Part shown: positions 24,705 through 33,812 of the stretch, one piece after another
Layout: every line of letters starts with the position of its first letter
Numbering within the stretch: position 1 is the first letter of the stretch
NCBI GenBank assembly: GCA_964410105.1
Contig: CAYPFY010000001.1
Span: 124,001-188,000 of the forward strand
Direction of reading: 5' to 3'
DNA length: 64,000 nt
Source of the DNA: CAYPFY01 sp964410105
Lineage (GTDB): Bacteria; Bacteroidota; Ignavibacteria; UBA10030; SZUA-254
Made by a program: the position numbers and the translations under genes
Notes under the pieces: model-generated
What the model was told of the DNA's origin: nothing
The model's input: the letters and a program-made list of their open reading frames with translations, nothing else
Databases searched by the model: none

Positions 24705-26948
24705 TTATTCTCCCAGCCTTATCAGCCGGACTATACCACCCAGAATCTCGGTGATGAGGAGGTCCGGGACTCCGTCCCCGTCCAGGTCTCCTACCTCAAA
24801 GCCTCCGATGCCGCCTGAGCTTGCGAGGCGGTACGGAGGGCCGAGCGTCCCGTCGGGATGGGCGGGATAGACTTCGATCGATTTGTCGAGAGAATTTTCG
24901 AGGACGATATCGTCGATCGCGTCGCCGTTCATATCGGCGATCTTGAGAAGATCCGGTCTGTCCACGCTGACTGCATAGTCCATCAGGCCGGCCGAGACTG
25001 GCCGGACGGTCGTATCCTCCCGGCCGTAGAATACGTAGAGTCTGTCCATCGGGCTCCTGAGATTGACGATGATATCCTCCCTCCCGTCGTTATTGAGGTC
25101 GCCGTGCCAGAGTCGCGATTCGACCGTGTCGTCGCTGGGGAACGAAAAGACCAGCTCCGGCGCCCGGAATCCGCCTGAGAGCAGGCCTGGGAGCTGGAAC
25201 AGGCTCTCGGTATGTCGGTGCGTGTCCGGGGCGCAGTAAGCGATGTCCGGAACGCCGTCGCCGTTGAAATCTCCCATCGTGAGTGACAGTATGCGCGACG
25301 GGCTCTGAAACGGGACGGTCCTCTCGATGAATCTGCTGGCGGAAATCTGCTCGAACTCAATGAGGGAGGAATGAGACGCGCTGTCATGCTCGAAGCTGTA
25401 GATATGGAGGAAATGACTGGCCCAGTCGATCCTGGTTGAAAGGATCTCGGCCTCTCCCTGGACCGGCAGGGTGTACACGGCCTGGGAGTAGGTTCTGGGA
25501 TTAATCTCGAGAACGCAAATCTTTCCGCTTCCGGGAGCGGTAGAGAGTATAACGGCCAGGGACTCATTGACGGCAAGGCAGGAGAGCCATCGGGGTTCGG
25601 AGGGCACGGCGAAGGCGATCTGCCCGGGAAACCGGCCTTTCCCGTCGTTCGCGAAAAGGGAAATCGATCGTGAACCGGAATTTGCAACGAGAATATCCTG
25701 GGGCCCGTGCGGCGCCAGGGGTGAGGCAAGCACTCCGGCGGGAGCGAGCCCCGCGCCGAGAATTCTCTCGGGCGAGCGGGGAGCGGCCACCCGAGCGCTC
25801 CCGAGGATCCTGATCCTGGAACGGACCGTGTCGAGAAGAACGGCATCGAGAAAATCGGTGGTCCCATGGCGGATCAGAGTGACCGACGTGGATCCGGCGC
25901 CGGCCCCGAATTGTATCGATTTCCCGAAAAGTCCCGACCCGTCGTTCAGAAGGACGGTCAGCAGTTTTCCCGACTCGTCGAGAGAGACGATGTCCTCCCT
26001 CCCGTCGCCGTTGATGTCCCCGATGCCGATTCCGGAAGGGGCCATATCGAAGTTGAGAGTCTGGGAGAGGTGAAATTCACCCAGTCCGTTGCCCCCGTAG
26101 GTCCTGATGGCGTGTTCGGAGCCAAAAGCCGCGACAAGATCGACGTTGGCATCCGAATCGAGGACAGCGGGCATGACGGCCGTTGGCTCGGCGGGACATT
26201 GAATGACGGAGGGGTCGCTGAACTTCATCCGCCCAAAGCCCGAAAACACCAGGATCTGGTTGGAGATCCAGTTCGATCCGATGACATCGATGATCCCGTT
26301 CTCGTGGAGGCTTCTCACGCTCAGGTCGCTCAGGGAATAGTCCGCCAGAATCGTCGAGGGGGAGCGGAACGTCCCGTTACCGTTTCCAAGGAAAACTCTC
26401 ACCCCAAGCGACTTTTTGCCGTAGATCAGGATATCCTGCTTCCGGTCGCCGTTGATATCGGCCACGATCATGTGCTCCGCCGGTTCCTCGATGGGGCGTT
26501 CCCAGGCCATTTGGAAATTTCCGCCCGTTTTTCCGAGGTATACCTGGATTGAGGGGGGGTCATGAGTCAGGACGACGATATCGGAGAAGCGGTCAGCGTT
26601 ACAACGCGCGGCGACGGCGCAGACGATGGGTCTTTCGATGACGAGGATTCCGGGGCGGTAGGCGGACGTCGAGTCGCGCAGAAAGAAGCGGATCTCGCTG
26701 TCGCCATAGGCGGCAATATCCGAGAGCCCCTCCCCTTCAAAATCTCCGGTGATCAGTCCGGATGTGGTCGACCGCGGGACTTTGAACTCGATGACGGACC
26801 CGAAGGTTGTCAGGTACTGTTGGGCGCGGATGCCCGGGAATCCCGTAAGCCACACGATTAACGCTATGCCGGCGGATTTCGTGTCAATGCAGAAATGCCG
26901 GTGCGATTGCCTACCCTTTCCGATCATACCGACCTGCCAGTCGCTCAT
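24705..26948 (-). CDS. Secreted FG-GAP/VCBS repeat protein
   Basis: The 747-residue product has a signal-like hydrophobic stretch (about 27-42) after an unusually long basic N-terminus, then many FG-GAP/VCBS-type repeats with the calcium-loop pattern DxNGDGxxD (DINGDGREDIV, DFNGDGVPDIA, DLNNDGREDII, DMNGDAIDDIV, DLDGDGVPDLL). Such repeats form beta-propellers outside the cell. No C-terminal sorting domain is present. The ATG at 26948 lies inside the thioesterase 3' end (38-base overlap); an ATG at 26927 would shorten the overlap. Function is unknown. Confidence 0.8.
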   Translation of the reverse strand: MSDWQVGMIGKGRQSHRHFCIDTKSAGIALIVWLTGFPGIRAQQYLTTFGSVIEFKVPRSTTSGLITGDFEGEGLSDIAAYGDSEIRFFLRDSTSAYRPGILVIERPIVCAVAARCNADRFSDIVVLTHDPPSIQVYLGKTGGNFQMAWERPIEEPAEHMIVADINGDRKQDILIYGKKSLGVRVFLGNGNGTFRSPSTILADYSLSDLSVRSLHENGIIDVIGSNWISNQILVFSGFGRMKFSDPSVIQCPAEPTAVMPAVLDSDANVDLVAAFGSEHAIRTYGGNGLGEFHLSQTLNFDMAPSGIGIGDINGDGREDIVSLDESGKLLTVLLNDGSGLFGKSIQFGAGAGSTSVTLIRHGTTDFLDAVLLDTVRSRIRILGSARVAAPRSPERILGAGLAPAGVLASPLAPHGPQDILVANSGSRSISLFANDGKGRFPGQIAFAVPSEPRWLSCLAVNESLAVILSTAPGSGKICVLEINPRTYSQAVYTLPVQGEAEILSTRIDWASHFLHIYSFEHDSASHSSLIEFEQISASRFIERTVPFQSPSRILSLTMGDFNGDGVPDIAYCAPDTHRHTESLFQLPGLLSGGFRAPELVFSFPSDDTVESRLWHGDLNNDGREDIIVNLRSPMDRLYVFYGREDTTVRPVSAGLMDYAVSVDRPDLLKIADMNGDAIDDIVLENSLDKSIEVYPAHPDGTLGPPYRLASSGGIGGFEVGDLDGDGVPDLLITEILGGIVRLIRLGE

Positions 26949-27417
26949 TCCGGCGAGCCAGAGCTTCCCTGTAACGGCGCTTCTCCACCCGGGTCTGCGG
27001 GATCAGGGGGCGCACCTTTACAGCCGATCTCTTCTCGTCGACAGCGACGAACGTCAGATATGCTGTATTCGCTGTTTTACGTTCACCCGTGAGCTGGTTT
27101 TCGGAAACTACCTGTACGCCAACTTCCATCGAGGAGCCGAATGCCCGGTTCACCGATGCGCGGAGGGTAACGACCTCCCCCAGGCGGATGGGCTGGTGGA
27201 AGACGAGATCATCGACCCCGGCGGTCACGCATACCCTGTTCGAATGGCGCTGGGCCGAGATGGCGGCGCAGATGTCCATCCATTCCATGAGCCGGCCTCC
27301 GAGCAAGTTGCCGAGCTGGTTCGTATCATTGGGAAGGACCAGCTGGGTCATCTCCACCTGCGAATCCTTCACCGCCCGGCCTTTTCCCTTCGCCATATCA
27401 GGCGCGGTCGGGGACAT
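26911..27417 (-). CDS. Acyl-CoA thioesterase, hotdog fold
   Basis: A 168-residue cytosolic enzyme with the YciA/BFIT-type pattern: MTQLVLPNDTNQLGNLLGGRLMEWMDICAAISAQRH with the catalytic Asn/Asp region, then VDDLVFHQPIRLGEVV and TAYLTFVAVD. It hydrolyses acyl-CoA thioesters; chain preference cannot be read. The ATG at 27417 is taken; a TTG at 27429 is possible. The gene overlaps the bamD 3' end by 20 bases and the FG-GAP gene start by 38 bases. Confidence 0.88.
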   Translation of the reverse strand: MSPTAPDMAKGKGRAVKDSQVEMTQLVLPNDTNQLGNLLGGRLMEWMDICAAISAQRHSNRVCVTAGVDDLVFHQPIRLGEVVTLRASVNRAFGSSMEVGVQVVSENQLTGERKTANTAYLTFVAVDEKRSAVKVRPLIPQTRVEKRRYREALARRNERLAGRYDRKG

Positions 27418-28201
27418 GGTCAAGCCCAATTGCCGCGGATTTGCCCTTCAGGTGATCGTCAATGTCGGCGCGAAGGGACTCGGCGTCCTTTTTCAATGAG
27501 CTGTTCGGATATTTTTCAAAAAACCTCTCGATGTCCTTCTTCGCCTCATCATAATGCTTCCGGATGGTGAGCGTCTGCGCCTTCGAAAACAGGGCTGGCT
27601 CGGCGAATTCCGTGTCGTGGTATTTCTCGATCACGCTGTTGAAATAGATCCCGGCCGCCTTGTAGTACCCCATCGTCATGTAGAGGACCCCCGTATCGTA
27701 CAACCGTTTGGCCAGGCGGGTGTCGAGTTCCTTGATCTTCGCGGCCGCATCGGCCGCGAGCTCGTGCGTGGGATAATATTCAAGAAATACCTGGAATTCG
27801 TCGATCGCCTTGTCGATATATTTCTGGTCAAGCGCGCTTTTGGGGGAGAGGGAATAATACGACAGGGCTGTCTTATACTGAGCGAGCGGGACGAAGGGGC
27901 TTGAGGGCATGTTACGTTTGACGGCCTGATACTCCTCCGCGGCGAGCAGGAATTCCTCCCTCTTGAAACGGCACTCCCCGAGATAGTACTGCGCGTCGTC
28001 GGCCACCCCGCTTCCCGGATACTGAAGCCTGATGATATCGAAATCGGCAATCGCCTCGAGATAATCCCCCTGTTCGAATTTTTTCTTCCCGAGTTCAAAT
28101 CGCTCCTCCGCGGACAAATTGACCGTCACGTCCGATGAGCCGCATGACGAGAGGAGAAGGCCGAGGAAGAGAAACGAAAGGGATTGCCAGCGGTTTCTCA
28201 T
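27398..28201 (-). CDS. bamD: Outer membrane protein assembly factor BamD
   Basis: The 267-residue lipoprotein has a signal with lipobox ending in Cys20 (LLLSSC) and five TPR-like helix pairs: RFELGKKKFEQGDYLEAIADFD, AQYYLGECRFKREEFLLAAEEY, and the AIDEFQVFLEYYPTHELAADA motif. BamD works with BamA to fold beta-barrel proteins into the outer membrane, which suits the many barrel proteins here. The ATG at 28201 directly follows the stop of the upstream gene; the long in-frame extension further upstream overlaps that gene and is rejected. Confidence 0.9.
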   Translation of the reverse strand: MRNRWQSLSFLFLGLLLSSCGSSDVTVNLSAEERFELGKKKFEQGDYLEAIADFDIIRLQYPGSGVADDAQYYLGECRFKREEFLLAAEEYQAVKRNMPSSPFVPLAQYKTALSYYSLSPKSALDQKYIDKAIDEFQVFLEYYPTHELAADAAAKIKELDTRLAKRLYDTGVLYMTMGYYKAAGIYFNSVIEKYHDTEFAEPALFSKAQTLTIRKHYDEAKKDIERFFEKYPNSSLKKDAESLRADIDDHLKGKSAAIGLDHVPDRA

Positions 28202-28202
28202 A

Positions 28203-28829
28203 TTAGCTGCGTATATGGAAAAAGAGATAGACGGCAACGCCGGTCGCGCCGATGATGATGAAAGGCTCGATATACCTGTCAATGAATTCCTCCGGGGGAA
28301 GCTGGGCGCGCGTGCTGGGCGAGGCGGGCGATTCGAGCTTGCGGATGTTATCCGCCTCAACGGTATCGACCCGGTGATCTGACAGGGTCCCGCTGGAAAG
28401 GATCTCGCTGGTGGCTGTAGCAATCGACTCGAAAGTGATCGACGCGGAAACCGTCCTCCGGACTTTTTTCGTCCCGAACAGGCCCTCGCGGTACAACCCG
28501 TCGTATACGACGCCGAGCGAGAAAGACTGGATGTCCAGTTGCCGGGTGAAGCGGAGCGAGTCGCGCCCCCTTTCCTCTCCCCCGCGCGAAAAGACCACGC
28601 ACCCTCCGGCCTGCAGGCTGGAATTCACCGCGTTTTCAACAACCCATTTCTCCGGCGAGGACGTCGTCACCCGGAGGGCGATGCTGTCGCGCGGGGAAAA
28701 AGCCGATCTCTGATAGATCACATTTCCCATTCCCTTCAGGAGATCCTGCATGATGTCGAGGTTTCCCTTTTCCTCGGCCCCCGCGCGCAGGAAAAGGACA
28801 ACAGCCGCTGATGCCGCCGCCACCGCCAC
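28203..28829 (-). CDS. Unrecognised protein with N- and C-terminal hydrophobic segments
   Basis: A 208-residue product with a short N-terminal hydrophobic stretch (about 1-16), a beta-rich middle (SIALRVTTSSPEKWVVENAV, RTVSASITFESIATATSEIL) and a C-terminal membrane helix (about 188-206, FIIIGATGVAVYLFFHI). The middle resembles a predicted envelope domain but no family is recognised. GTG at 28829 is the only workable start; a stop codon lies a few codons upstream. It sits 13 bases after glutamate dehydrogenase and 1 base before bamD, so an envelope role is plausible. Confidence 0.65.
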   Translation of the reverse strand: MAVAAASAAVVLFLRAGAEEKGNLDIMQDLLKGMGNVIYQRSAFSPRDSIALRVTTSSPEKWVVENAVNSSLQAGGCVVFSRGGEERGRDSLRFTRQLDIQSFSLGVVYDGLYREGLFGTKKVRRTVSASITFESIATATSEILSSGTLSDHRVDTVEADNIRKLESPASPSTRAQLPPEEFIDRYIEPFIIIGATGVAVYLFFHIRS

Positions 28830-28842
28830 GCGGCAGGGACGC

Positions 28843-30141
28843 TTATGCGTAGATCCCTCTCATTTTCAATGTTTTGGAGACTTTGTCGATCGCAAGGACA
28901 TAGGCTCCGATGCGGAGCGTTGTCCGGTGCTTTTCGGCGGAATTGTAAACGGCGTCGAAAGACTGGCGCATCATCCTTTCCAGCCGCCTGTTCACGCGGT
29001 CGAGAGTCCAGAAGTATCCCGCGCGGTCCTGCGCCCATTCGAAATATGACACAGTCACCCCGCCGGCGTTGGCCAGAATATCGGGAATGACGAGCACCCC
29101 CTTCTCCTGCAGGATCGGGTCTGCAGCCGCATCGGTCGGGCCGTTGGCCCCCTCGGAGATGATCTTTGCCCTGATGCGTGGCGCGTTGGACGCCGTGATC
29201 TGTTCTTCTTTCGCGGCAGGGATGAGGACATCGCAATCCAGCTCGAGCAGGTCTTCCTGGGAGATATGCTCTCCCCCTTTGAAACCGGCCAGAGTCGTAT
29301 TGGTCACGACATGATCGATGGCGCGCGGAATATCTATCCCCTTGGAGTTGTAATAGGCCCCGCTGATGTCCGAGATCCCGACGACCCTGCAACCCTGTTC
29401 CGCAAGCAGCGCGGCGCTCACCGAGCCCACGTTGCCAAAACCCTGGACGACGATCCGTGCATCTTTGGTCCGGATCCCCAGCTTCTCCATCGCGCCCAGC
29501 GTCACGATCATACACCCCCGGCCCGTCGCCTCGCGGCGACCGAGGGAACCGCCGATTATCAGGGGCTTGCCGGTGACGACCGCGGTTTCGGTCCGGCGCA
29601 TATGCATGCTGTAGGTGTCCATCACCCAGGCCATGACCTGTTCATTGGTGTTCATGTCGGGAGCGGGGATGTCCCGGTCGGGTCCGAAGATATCGATGAG
29701 ATTGGAGGTATAGCGACGGGTTATTTTTTCGATTTCAATGCGGGTCAGCTTCGTCACGTCGCAGCGGACGGCGCCTTTGGCGCCTCCGAACGGGATATTC
29801 ATCACGGCGCACTTCCAGGTCATCCATGCGGCGAGCGCCTTGACCTCGTCCAGCGTGACGTCAGGAGCGAACCGGATCCCCCCCTTCGAGGGACCAAGGA
29901 TGTCGTTGTGGATCACGCGATACCCCTCGAATATCTCGATGCGCCCGTCGTCGAGAAAAATGGGAATTGAGACGATGATCTGTTTGACGGGAGTCTTGAG
30001 ATAGTTGTAGAGGCCGGGCTCCAGCCCGAGGATTTCGGCCGCGACGTCGAACCGCTTCATCATCGATTCGAGGGGGCGTTCCTTGTCGGGGATAGGCGTG
30101 GGTTCGTGGTAGACTGCGGGGCCTTCGGCGGAACGTTCCAA
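28843..30141 (-). CDS. Glu/Leu/Phe/Val dehydrogenase (glutamate dehydrogenase-like)
   Basis: The product is 432 residues from a TTG at 30141. It has the catalytic region GPSKGGIRFAPDV and MNIPFGGAKGAV (active-site Lys), a Rossmann loop GFGNVGSVSA, and the closing segment SYFEWAQDRAGYFWTLDRVNRRLERMM typical of hexameric glutamate dehydrogenases. It would interconvert glutamate and 2-oxoglutarate plus ammonium. The TTG is chosen because AAGGAA lies 6 bases before it and the length fits the family; no upstream ATG avoids htpX. It follows htpX by 40 bases. Confidence 0.88.
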   Translation of the reverse strand: MERSAEGPAVYHEPTPIPDKERPLESMMKRFDVAAEILGLEPGLYNYLKTPVKQIIVSIPIFLDDGRIEIFEGYRVIHNDILGPSKGGIRFAPDVTLDEVKALAAWMTWKCAVMNIPFGGAKGAVRCDVTKLTRIEIEKITRRYTSNLIDIFGPDRDIPAPDMNTNEQVMAWVMDTYSMHMRRTETAVVTGKPLIIGGSLGRREATGRGCMIVTLGAMEKLGIRTKDARIVVQGFGNVGSVSAALLAEQGCRVVGISDISGAYYNSKGIDIPRAIDHVVTNTTLAGFKGGEHISQEDLLELDCDVLIPAAKEEQITASNAPRIRAKIISEGANGPTDAAADPILQEKGVLVIPDILANAGGVTVSYFEWAQDRAGYFWTLDRVNRRLERMMRQSFDAVYNSAEKHRTTLRIGAYVLAIDKVSKTLKMRGIYA

Positions 30142-30181
30142 GAAAGTTTCCTTGTCGGTTAGGGGTGACGGGAGCCGTCGA

Positions 30182-31033
30182 TCAAAGTCCGCCGACGGCA
30201 AGTTTCTGCAGGCGGTCGATCCGTTCGGCGAGCGGAGGATGCGTCGAGAATAATTTCGTCCATGCGCCGCGCCGGAGCGGGGAGACAATGAACAGATGCG
30301 CCGTGGCCGGGCCTGCACCTTCCATCGGGGTAAGCTCCGCCGCGTGTTCGAGCTTGCCGAGGGCGTTGGCGAGCGAGAGCGGACGGCCGCATATATGGGC
30401 GCCGCCCTCGTCGGCCGCGAATTCGCGCGAGCGCGAGATCGCAAGTTGGACTAGCACGGCCGCGATAGGGGCGAGGATCATCATGGCGAGCTCGGCGAAC
30501 CCGTTGGAATCCCGCCGGTCCCGGCCACCTCCTCCGAACATCATCGCCCAGCCTGCCATCCGCGCCAGGAATGTGATCGCCCCAACCATCGTCGCGACGA
30601 TCGTCGAGGTGAGGATATCGCGGTGCTGGATGTGGGCAAACTCGTGCGCGAGAACCCCCTCAAGCTCATCGTCGCTCAGGAGATTCAAAATCCCTTCTGT
30701 GGCCGCAACGGCCGCATGGGATGGATCCCTCCCGGTGGCAAACGCATTGGGGCTCTCCGACGGGATAACGTAGACCCGCGGCATCGGCAGCTGTGCCTGG
30801 CTGGCAATCCGCGCAACGATCGAATACAACCGGGGCGATTCGGCTTCCGTGACCTGCCGGGCCCCGTTCGAGAGGAGCACAATTTTGTCAGAGAACCAGT
30901 AGGCACCGAAATTCATAAAGAGCGAGAATATGAATGCCATCACCATCCCCCTCTCCCCCCCGATCGCGGAGCCAACGACGAGGAGTAGGATCATCATGAA
31001 GGTCATGAGAACTACAGTCTTAAGCGTATTCAT
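30182..31033 (-). CDS. htpX: Membrane zinc protease HtpX
   Basis: The 283-residue protein has two N-terminal membrane helices (about 4-24 and 29-48), the zinc motif His130-Glu131-x-x-His134 (HEFAH), two more hydrophobic segments after it, and the third ligand in SREFAADE near residue 206. HtpX (M48 family) degrades damaged membrane proteins and is commonly stress-induced. A strong promoter (31073-31101) drives it divergently from msrP. Confidence 0.93.
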   Translation of the reverse strand: MNTLKTVVLMTFMMILLLVVGSAIGGERGMVMAFIFSLFMNFGAYWFSDKIVLLSNGARQVTEAESPRLYSIVARIASQAQLPMPRVYVIPSESPNAFATGRDPSHAAVAATEGILNLLSDDELEGVLAHEFAHIQHRDILTSTIVATMVGAITFLARMAGWAMMFGGGGRDRRDSNGFAELAMMILAPIAAVLVQLAISRSREFAADEGGAHICGRPLSLANALGKLEHAAELTPMEGAGPATAHLFIVSPLRRGAWTKLFSTHPPLAERIDRLQKLAVGGL

Positions 31034-31072
31034 ATCACCCAGTTCCTTCAGATTTTCTCAAAAAGCGTTTAA

Positions 31073-31101
31073 AATATAAGGAAATCCGTAGTCATTATCA
31101 A
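31073..31101 (-). promoter_or_regulatory. Promoter of htpX
   Basis: On the minus strand TTGATA (31096-31101) and TATATT (31073-31078) are exactly 17 bases apart, about 40 bases before the htpX ATG. It is back to back with the msrP promoter. Confidence 0.65.
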
Positions 31102-31112
31102 GATCACACGAC

Positions 31113-31141
31113 TTGACATCAAAAGGTCAAAATGCTATACA
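31113..31141 (+). promoter_or_regulatory. Near-consensus promoter of msrPQ
   Basis: A perfect TTGACA (31113-31118), 17 bases, and TATACA (31136-31141) make this one of the best sigma-70-type promoters in the window. The expected transcript start is near 31148, giving a leader of about 45 bases with an AGAAGGG ribosome site before the ATG at 31194. Confidence 0.75.
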
Positions 31142-31193
31142 TTAGGAGCCAGATCCGAGGAGAGGGAATAATCGTATATTAGAAGGGATTCCT

Positions 31194-32126
31194 ATGCTGA
31201 TAAGACGGCGAGACGACATTGCTTCATCCGACATCACGCCTGAACGGTTCTACCGCTCGAGGCGGGTTTTCATGCGCAACGCGCTTCTCTTTACCGCCGC
31301 CGCCGCAGGTCTTTCCCGAAACGCCTTCGCGGATGATCCTTCCCCAGGGCCGCGCGGCGGGACCTACGATACTGATGAGAAACAGACTCCCCTGAAGGAC
31401 ATCACGACATACAACAATTTCTATGAGTTCGGGACGGACAAGGAGGATCCTTCTCAAAACGCCTCCTCCCTGCGAATATCGCCCTGGAAGATATCTGTCG
31501 AAGGTCTTGTCAAGAAGCCCGCCGTCTATGATCTTGAGGATCTCGTCAAGCCGTTTACTCTTGAAGATCGGATCTACCGGATGAGGTGCGTCGAGGGCTG
31601 GTCCATGGTCATCCCATGGCTCGGGTTCCCGCTCAAAGACCTCATCAAACGGGTGCAGGGCAATTCCAAATACGTAGCATTCGAGACTCTCTATGATCCG
31701 TCGCAGATGCCTGGCCAGCAACGGGCCGTCCTCAACTGGCCGTATGTGGAGGGCCTGAGGATGGACGAGGCTATGCATCCCCTGACCATCCTTGCCGTGG
31801 GCCTCTATGGGAAACGCCCTCTCCCCAATCAGGACGGCGCACCGATCCGGCTGGTGATCCCCTGGAAATATGGGTTCAAGGGAATCAAGTCGATCGTCAA
31901 GATACGGTTTGTGGACAAAGAGCCTCCCACGACATGGTCGATCGCTGCCCCCAACGAGTACGGTTTTTATTCAAATGTCAATCCGGAGGTTGATCATCCC
32001 CGCTGGAGCCAGAAGACGGAACGGCGCATCGGGGAGTTCTTCAAGAGAAAGACGCTCATGTTCAACGGGTACGCCGACCAGGTAGGAGGCCTCTATGCGG
32101 GAATGGACCTGAGAAAAAACTTCTGA
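31194..32126 (+). CDS. msrP: Periplasmic methionine sulfoxide reductase, molybdenum subunit MsrP
   Basis: A 310-residue sulfite oxidase-fold protein with a twin-arginine signal (RSRRVFMRN, residues 21-29), so it is exported folded with its molybdopterin cofactor. Cys132 in YRMRCVEGWSM is the expected molybdenum ligand. The DPSQMPGQ and IPWKYGFKGIKSIVKI segments match the YedY/MsrP family. It repairs oxidised Met residues of periplasmic proteins using electrons passed through MsrQ. The msrQ gene starts one base after its stop codon. Confidence 0.94.
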   Translation: MLIRRRDDIASSDITPERFYRSRRVFMRNALLFTAAAAGLSRNAFADDPSPGPRGGTYDTDEKQTPLKDITTYNNFYEFGTDKEDPSQNASSLRISPWKISVEGLVKKPAVYDLEDLVKPFTLEDRIYRMRCVEGWSMVIPWLGFPLKDLIKRVQGNSKYVAFETLYDPSQMPGQQRAVLNWPYVEGLRMDEAMHPLTILAVGLYGKRPLPNQDGAPIRLVIPWKYGFKGIKSIVKIRFVDKEPPTTWSIAAPNEYGFYSNVNPEVDHPRWSQKTERRIGEFFKRKTLMFNGYADQVGGLYAGMDLRKNF

Positions 32127-32127
32127 C

Positions 32128-32748
32128 ATGAGGTTTTTCAAGCCCGTCCTTTTCCTGCTCTGTCTCATCCCCCTTCTCGCGCTCTCCTACAGGGCATATT
32201 CCGGCACGCTGAGCGCGAATCCCATCAAGGACATCACCGAAGAGACGGGGACCTGGACTCTCCGGTTTCTGGTGGCGACCCTCGCTGTGACGCCCCTCAG
32301 GAGACTCGGCTGGAACGGCATCATCAGGTACCGCCGGATGATCGGTCTGTTCGCTTTTTTCTACGCGTGCCTTCACTTCACCACCTACATCTGGCTCGAT
32401 CAATTCTTTGATTTTCAGGGGATGCTCGCCGACGTCGCCAAGAGGCCCTTCATCACGGCGGGCTTCACAGCATTTGTCATGCTGATCCCGCTGGCGGTCA
32501 CCTCCACGAAAAAGATGATACGTCGCCTGGGGGGAAAGCGCTGGCAGGTTCTTCACAGGCTGATCTACGTCGCCGCGGTGGCGGGCGTGATCCATTACCT
32601 TTGGCTGGTGAAGGCAGATACGAGGCGGCCGATTACGTACGGCGTGATCGTGGCCTTCCTCCTTGGCTTCCGAGTGTGGAAGTATTCAGTAAAGGCCCGG
32701 CGAGTTGCGCCGGTCAAAGAGCCCCTGCTTGGGCGGAATGATGCCTAG
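32128..32748 (+). CDS. msrQ: Haem membrane protein MsrQ (ferric reductase-like)
   Basis: The 206-residue integral membrane protein has six hydrophobic segments and the ferric-reductase-like core RRMIGLFAFFYACLHFTTYIW with haem-ligand His residues there and in LHRLIYVAAVAGVIHYLW. The TSTKKMIRRLGGKRWQ-x-LHR loop is characteristic of YedZ/MsrQ. It passes quinol-derived electrons to MsrP. Confidence 0.93.
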   Translation: MRFFKPVLFLLCLIPLLALSYRAYSGTLSANPIKDITEETGTWTLRFLVATLAVTPLRRLGWNGIIRYRRMIGLFAFFYACLHFTTYIWLDQFFDFQGMLADVAKRPFITAGFTAFVMLIPLAVTSTKKMIRRLGGKRWQVLHRLIYVAAVAGVIHYLWLVKADTRRPITYGVIVAFLLGFRVWKYSVKARRVAPVKEPLLGRNDA

Positions 32749-32770
32749 TGCACCTCTGGAGCCTTGCCGC

Positions 32771-32800
32771 AGGATCTATCGGCAATCACCCGAGAGAAAC
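32771..32800 (+). repeat. Direct repeat, left copy, flanking the low-G+C pair
   Basis: These 30 bases start AGGATCTATCGG and match 35433-35462 at 26 of 30 positions in the same orientation. They lie in the gap after msrQ, just before the A/T-richer methyltransferase and GT87 genes. No transposase is nearby. Confidence 0.6.
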
Positions 32801-32897
32801 GAGGAATCGAAATGAAAGCTGCATTGAACGAGGGCAATAACCGATTTCAATAAGGTGAGCCTCGTGCGTATGGTCGTGAGGCGTGGTTGCACAAATA

Positions 32898-33812
32898 TTA
32901 GGATTGCTTTTGTGCGACAACGATAATGTAATCCGAAATGCAATATTTTTTGACAAGGGAAATTACTATGTCCGTGAGAAATCCGCTTCTGCCGTCTTTG
33001 AGTAGATGCGACCAGGCTTCAAAATGGATAGCATTGAAGCCAGCGGCTCTCACCAGGTGCGTCAAGCTTTGCTTGTCAAAGAAGTAAAGATGATAGGGAA
33101 AGCCGAAATGGCCATAGTCATTCCTGCTCAGAGATGTCCGGCATGCGAATGACTTGAGCTGGTTGGAAATCCCTCGCCGGTTGGGAACCTGGGCAAACAG
33201 AAACCCCCTTGGTTCCAGAAGGCTCGCACACATCTCGAGCATCTGGAGAGGATCGTACAGGTGCTCAAGCACATCCCAGATAACGATGCCCTGAAACTTT
33301 CGCGCCGGACGAAAATCTTTGATGTCCGCTTGGTGAACAGGAACCTTCAAAATGCTCTTGGCGACATCTGTGAGCATCTTGCTGTTATCGATTCCCTCTG
33401 CATCAAGGTGATTTCTCCTTGCTACTGCTACAAATTCTCCAGTGCCGCAACCGACATCAAGTACTGCCTGACCGTCGCGAAGGTACCTTTTGACGAGTTG
33501 CGTTTTCAGGTTTGAGCCAAACCATCCTCTCGTTTTGCTTTGTTGCCAGGTGTCGTACGACCAATTTGCCCAAACGGACATATCGGAGAATGCCTCAGTT
33601 TCGTAGATGCCCAATAATGAGGGTTCGTCGAATCTCGGAGAGGCGTAATAGACGCCACAATGTGGACACAGCAATATGTTGATACCCTCGCTTTTCCTGA
33701 AAATGAGATATGGGTCAGGGGGAGAAGGACAAATCGGGCACGCTGTCTCTTCGAGGTATCCGCTGAAGTTGCCAAAAACCCTGAATTGCTTTTCGTGATT
33801 GCCGAGGCTCAT
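32898..33812 (-). CDS. Class I SAM-dependent methyltransferase with N-terminal zinc-binding region
   Basis: A 304-residue product from the ATG at 33812, which overlaps the GT87 stop by 4 bases. Four Cys in the N-terminal part (CPIC and CPHCGVYYASPRF) resemble the zinc region of sugar or lipid-linked methyltransferases. The SAM site is VLDVGCGTGEFVAVA, followed by DVLEHLYDPLQML and the VPNRRG segment. With the neighbouring GT87 protein it may modify a lipid-linked or surface glycan. The base composition is clearly richer in A/T than the flanks, a sign of transfer. Confidence 0.85.
   Translation of the reverse strand: MSLGNHEKQFRVFGNFSGYLEETACPICPSPPDPYLIFRKSEGINILLCPHCGVYYASPRFDEPSLLGIYETEAFSDMSVWANWSYDTWQQSKTRGWFGSNLKTQLVKRYLRDGQAVLDVGCGTGEFVAVARRNHLDAEGIDNSKMLTDVAKSILKVPVHQADIKDFRPARKFQGIVIWDVLEHLYDPLQMLEMCASLLEPRGFLFAQVPNRRGISNQLKSFACRTSLSRNDYGHFGFPYHLYFFDKQSLTHLVRAAGFNAIHFEAWSHLLKDGRSGFLTDIVISLVKKYCISDYIIVVAQKQS

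Noticed and set aside
28202..28423. An N-terminal extension of bamD
   Set aside because: The extra residues overlap the upstream gene and have no signal; the ATG at 28201 starts a clear lipoprotein signal.
30142..30444. A longer N-terminus for glutamate dehydrogenase
   Set aside because: It would overlap htpX deeply and has an Arg/Ser-rich shadow sequence; the TTG at 30141 has a ribosome site and gives the normal family length.
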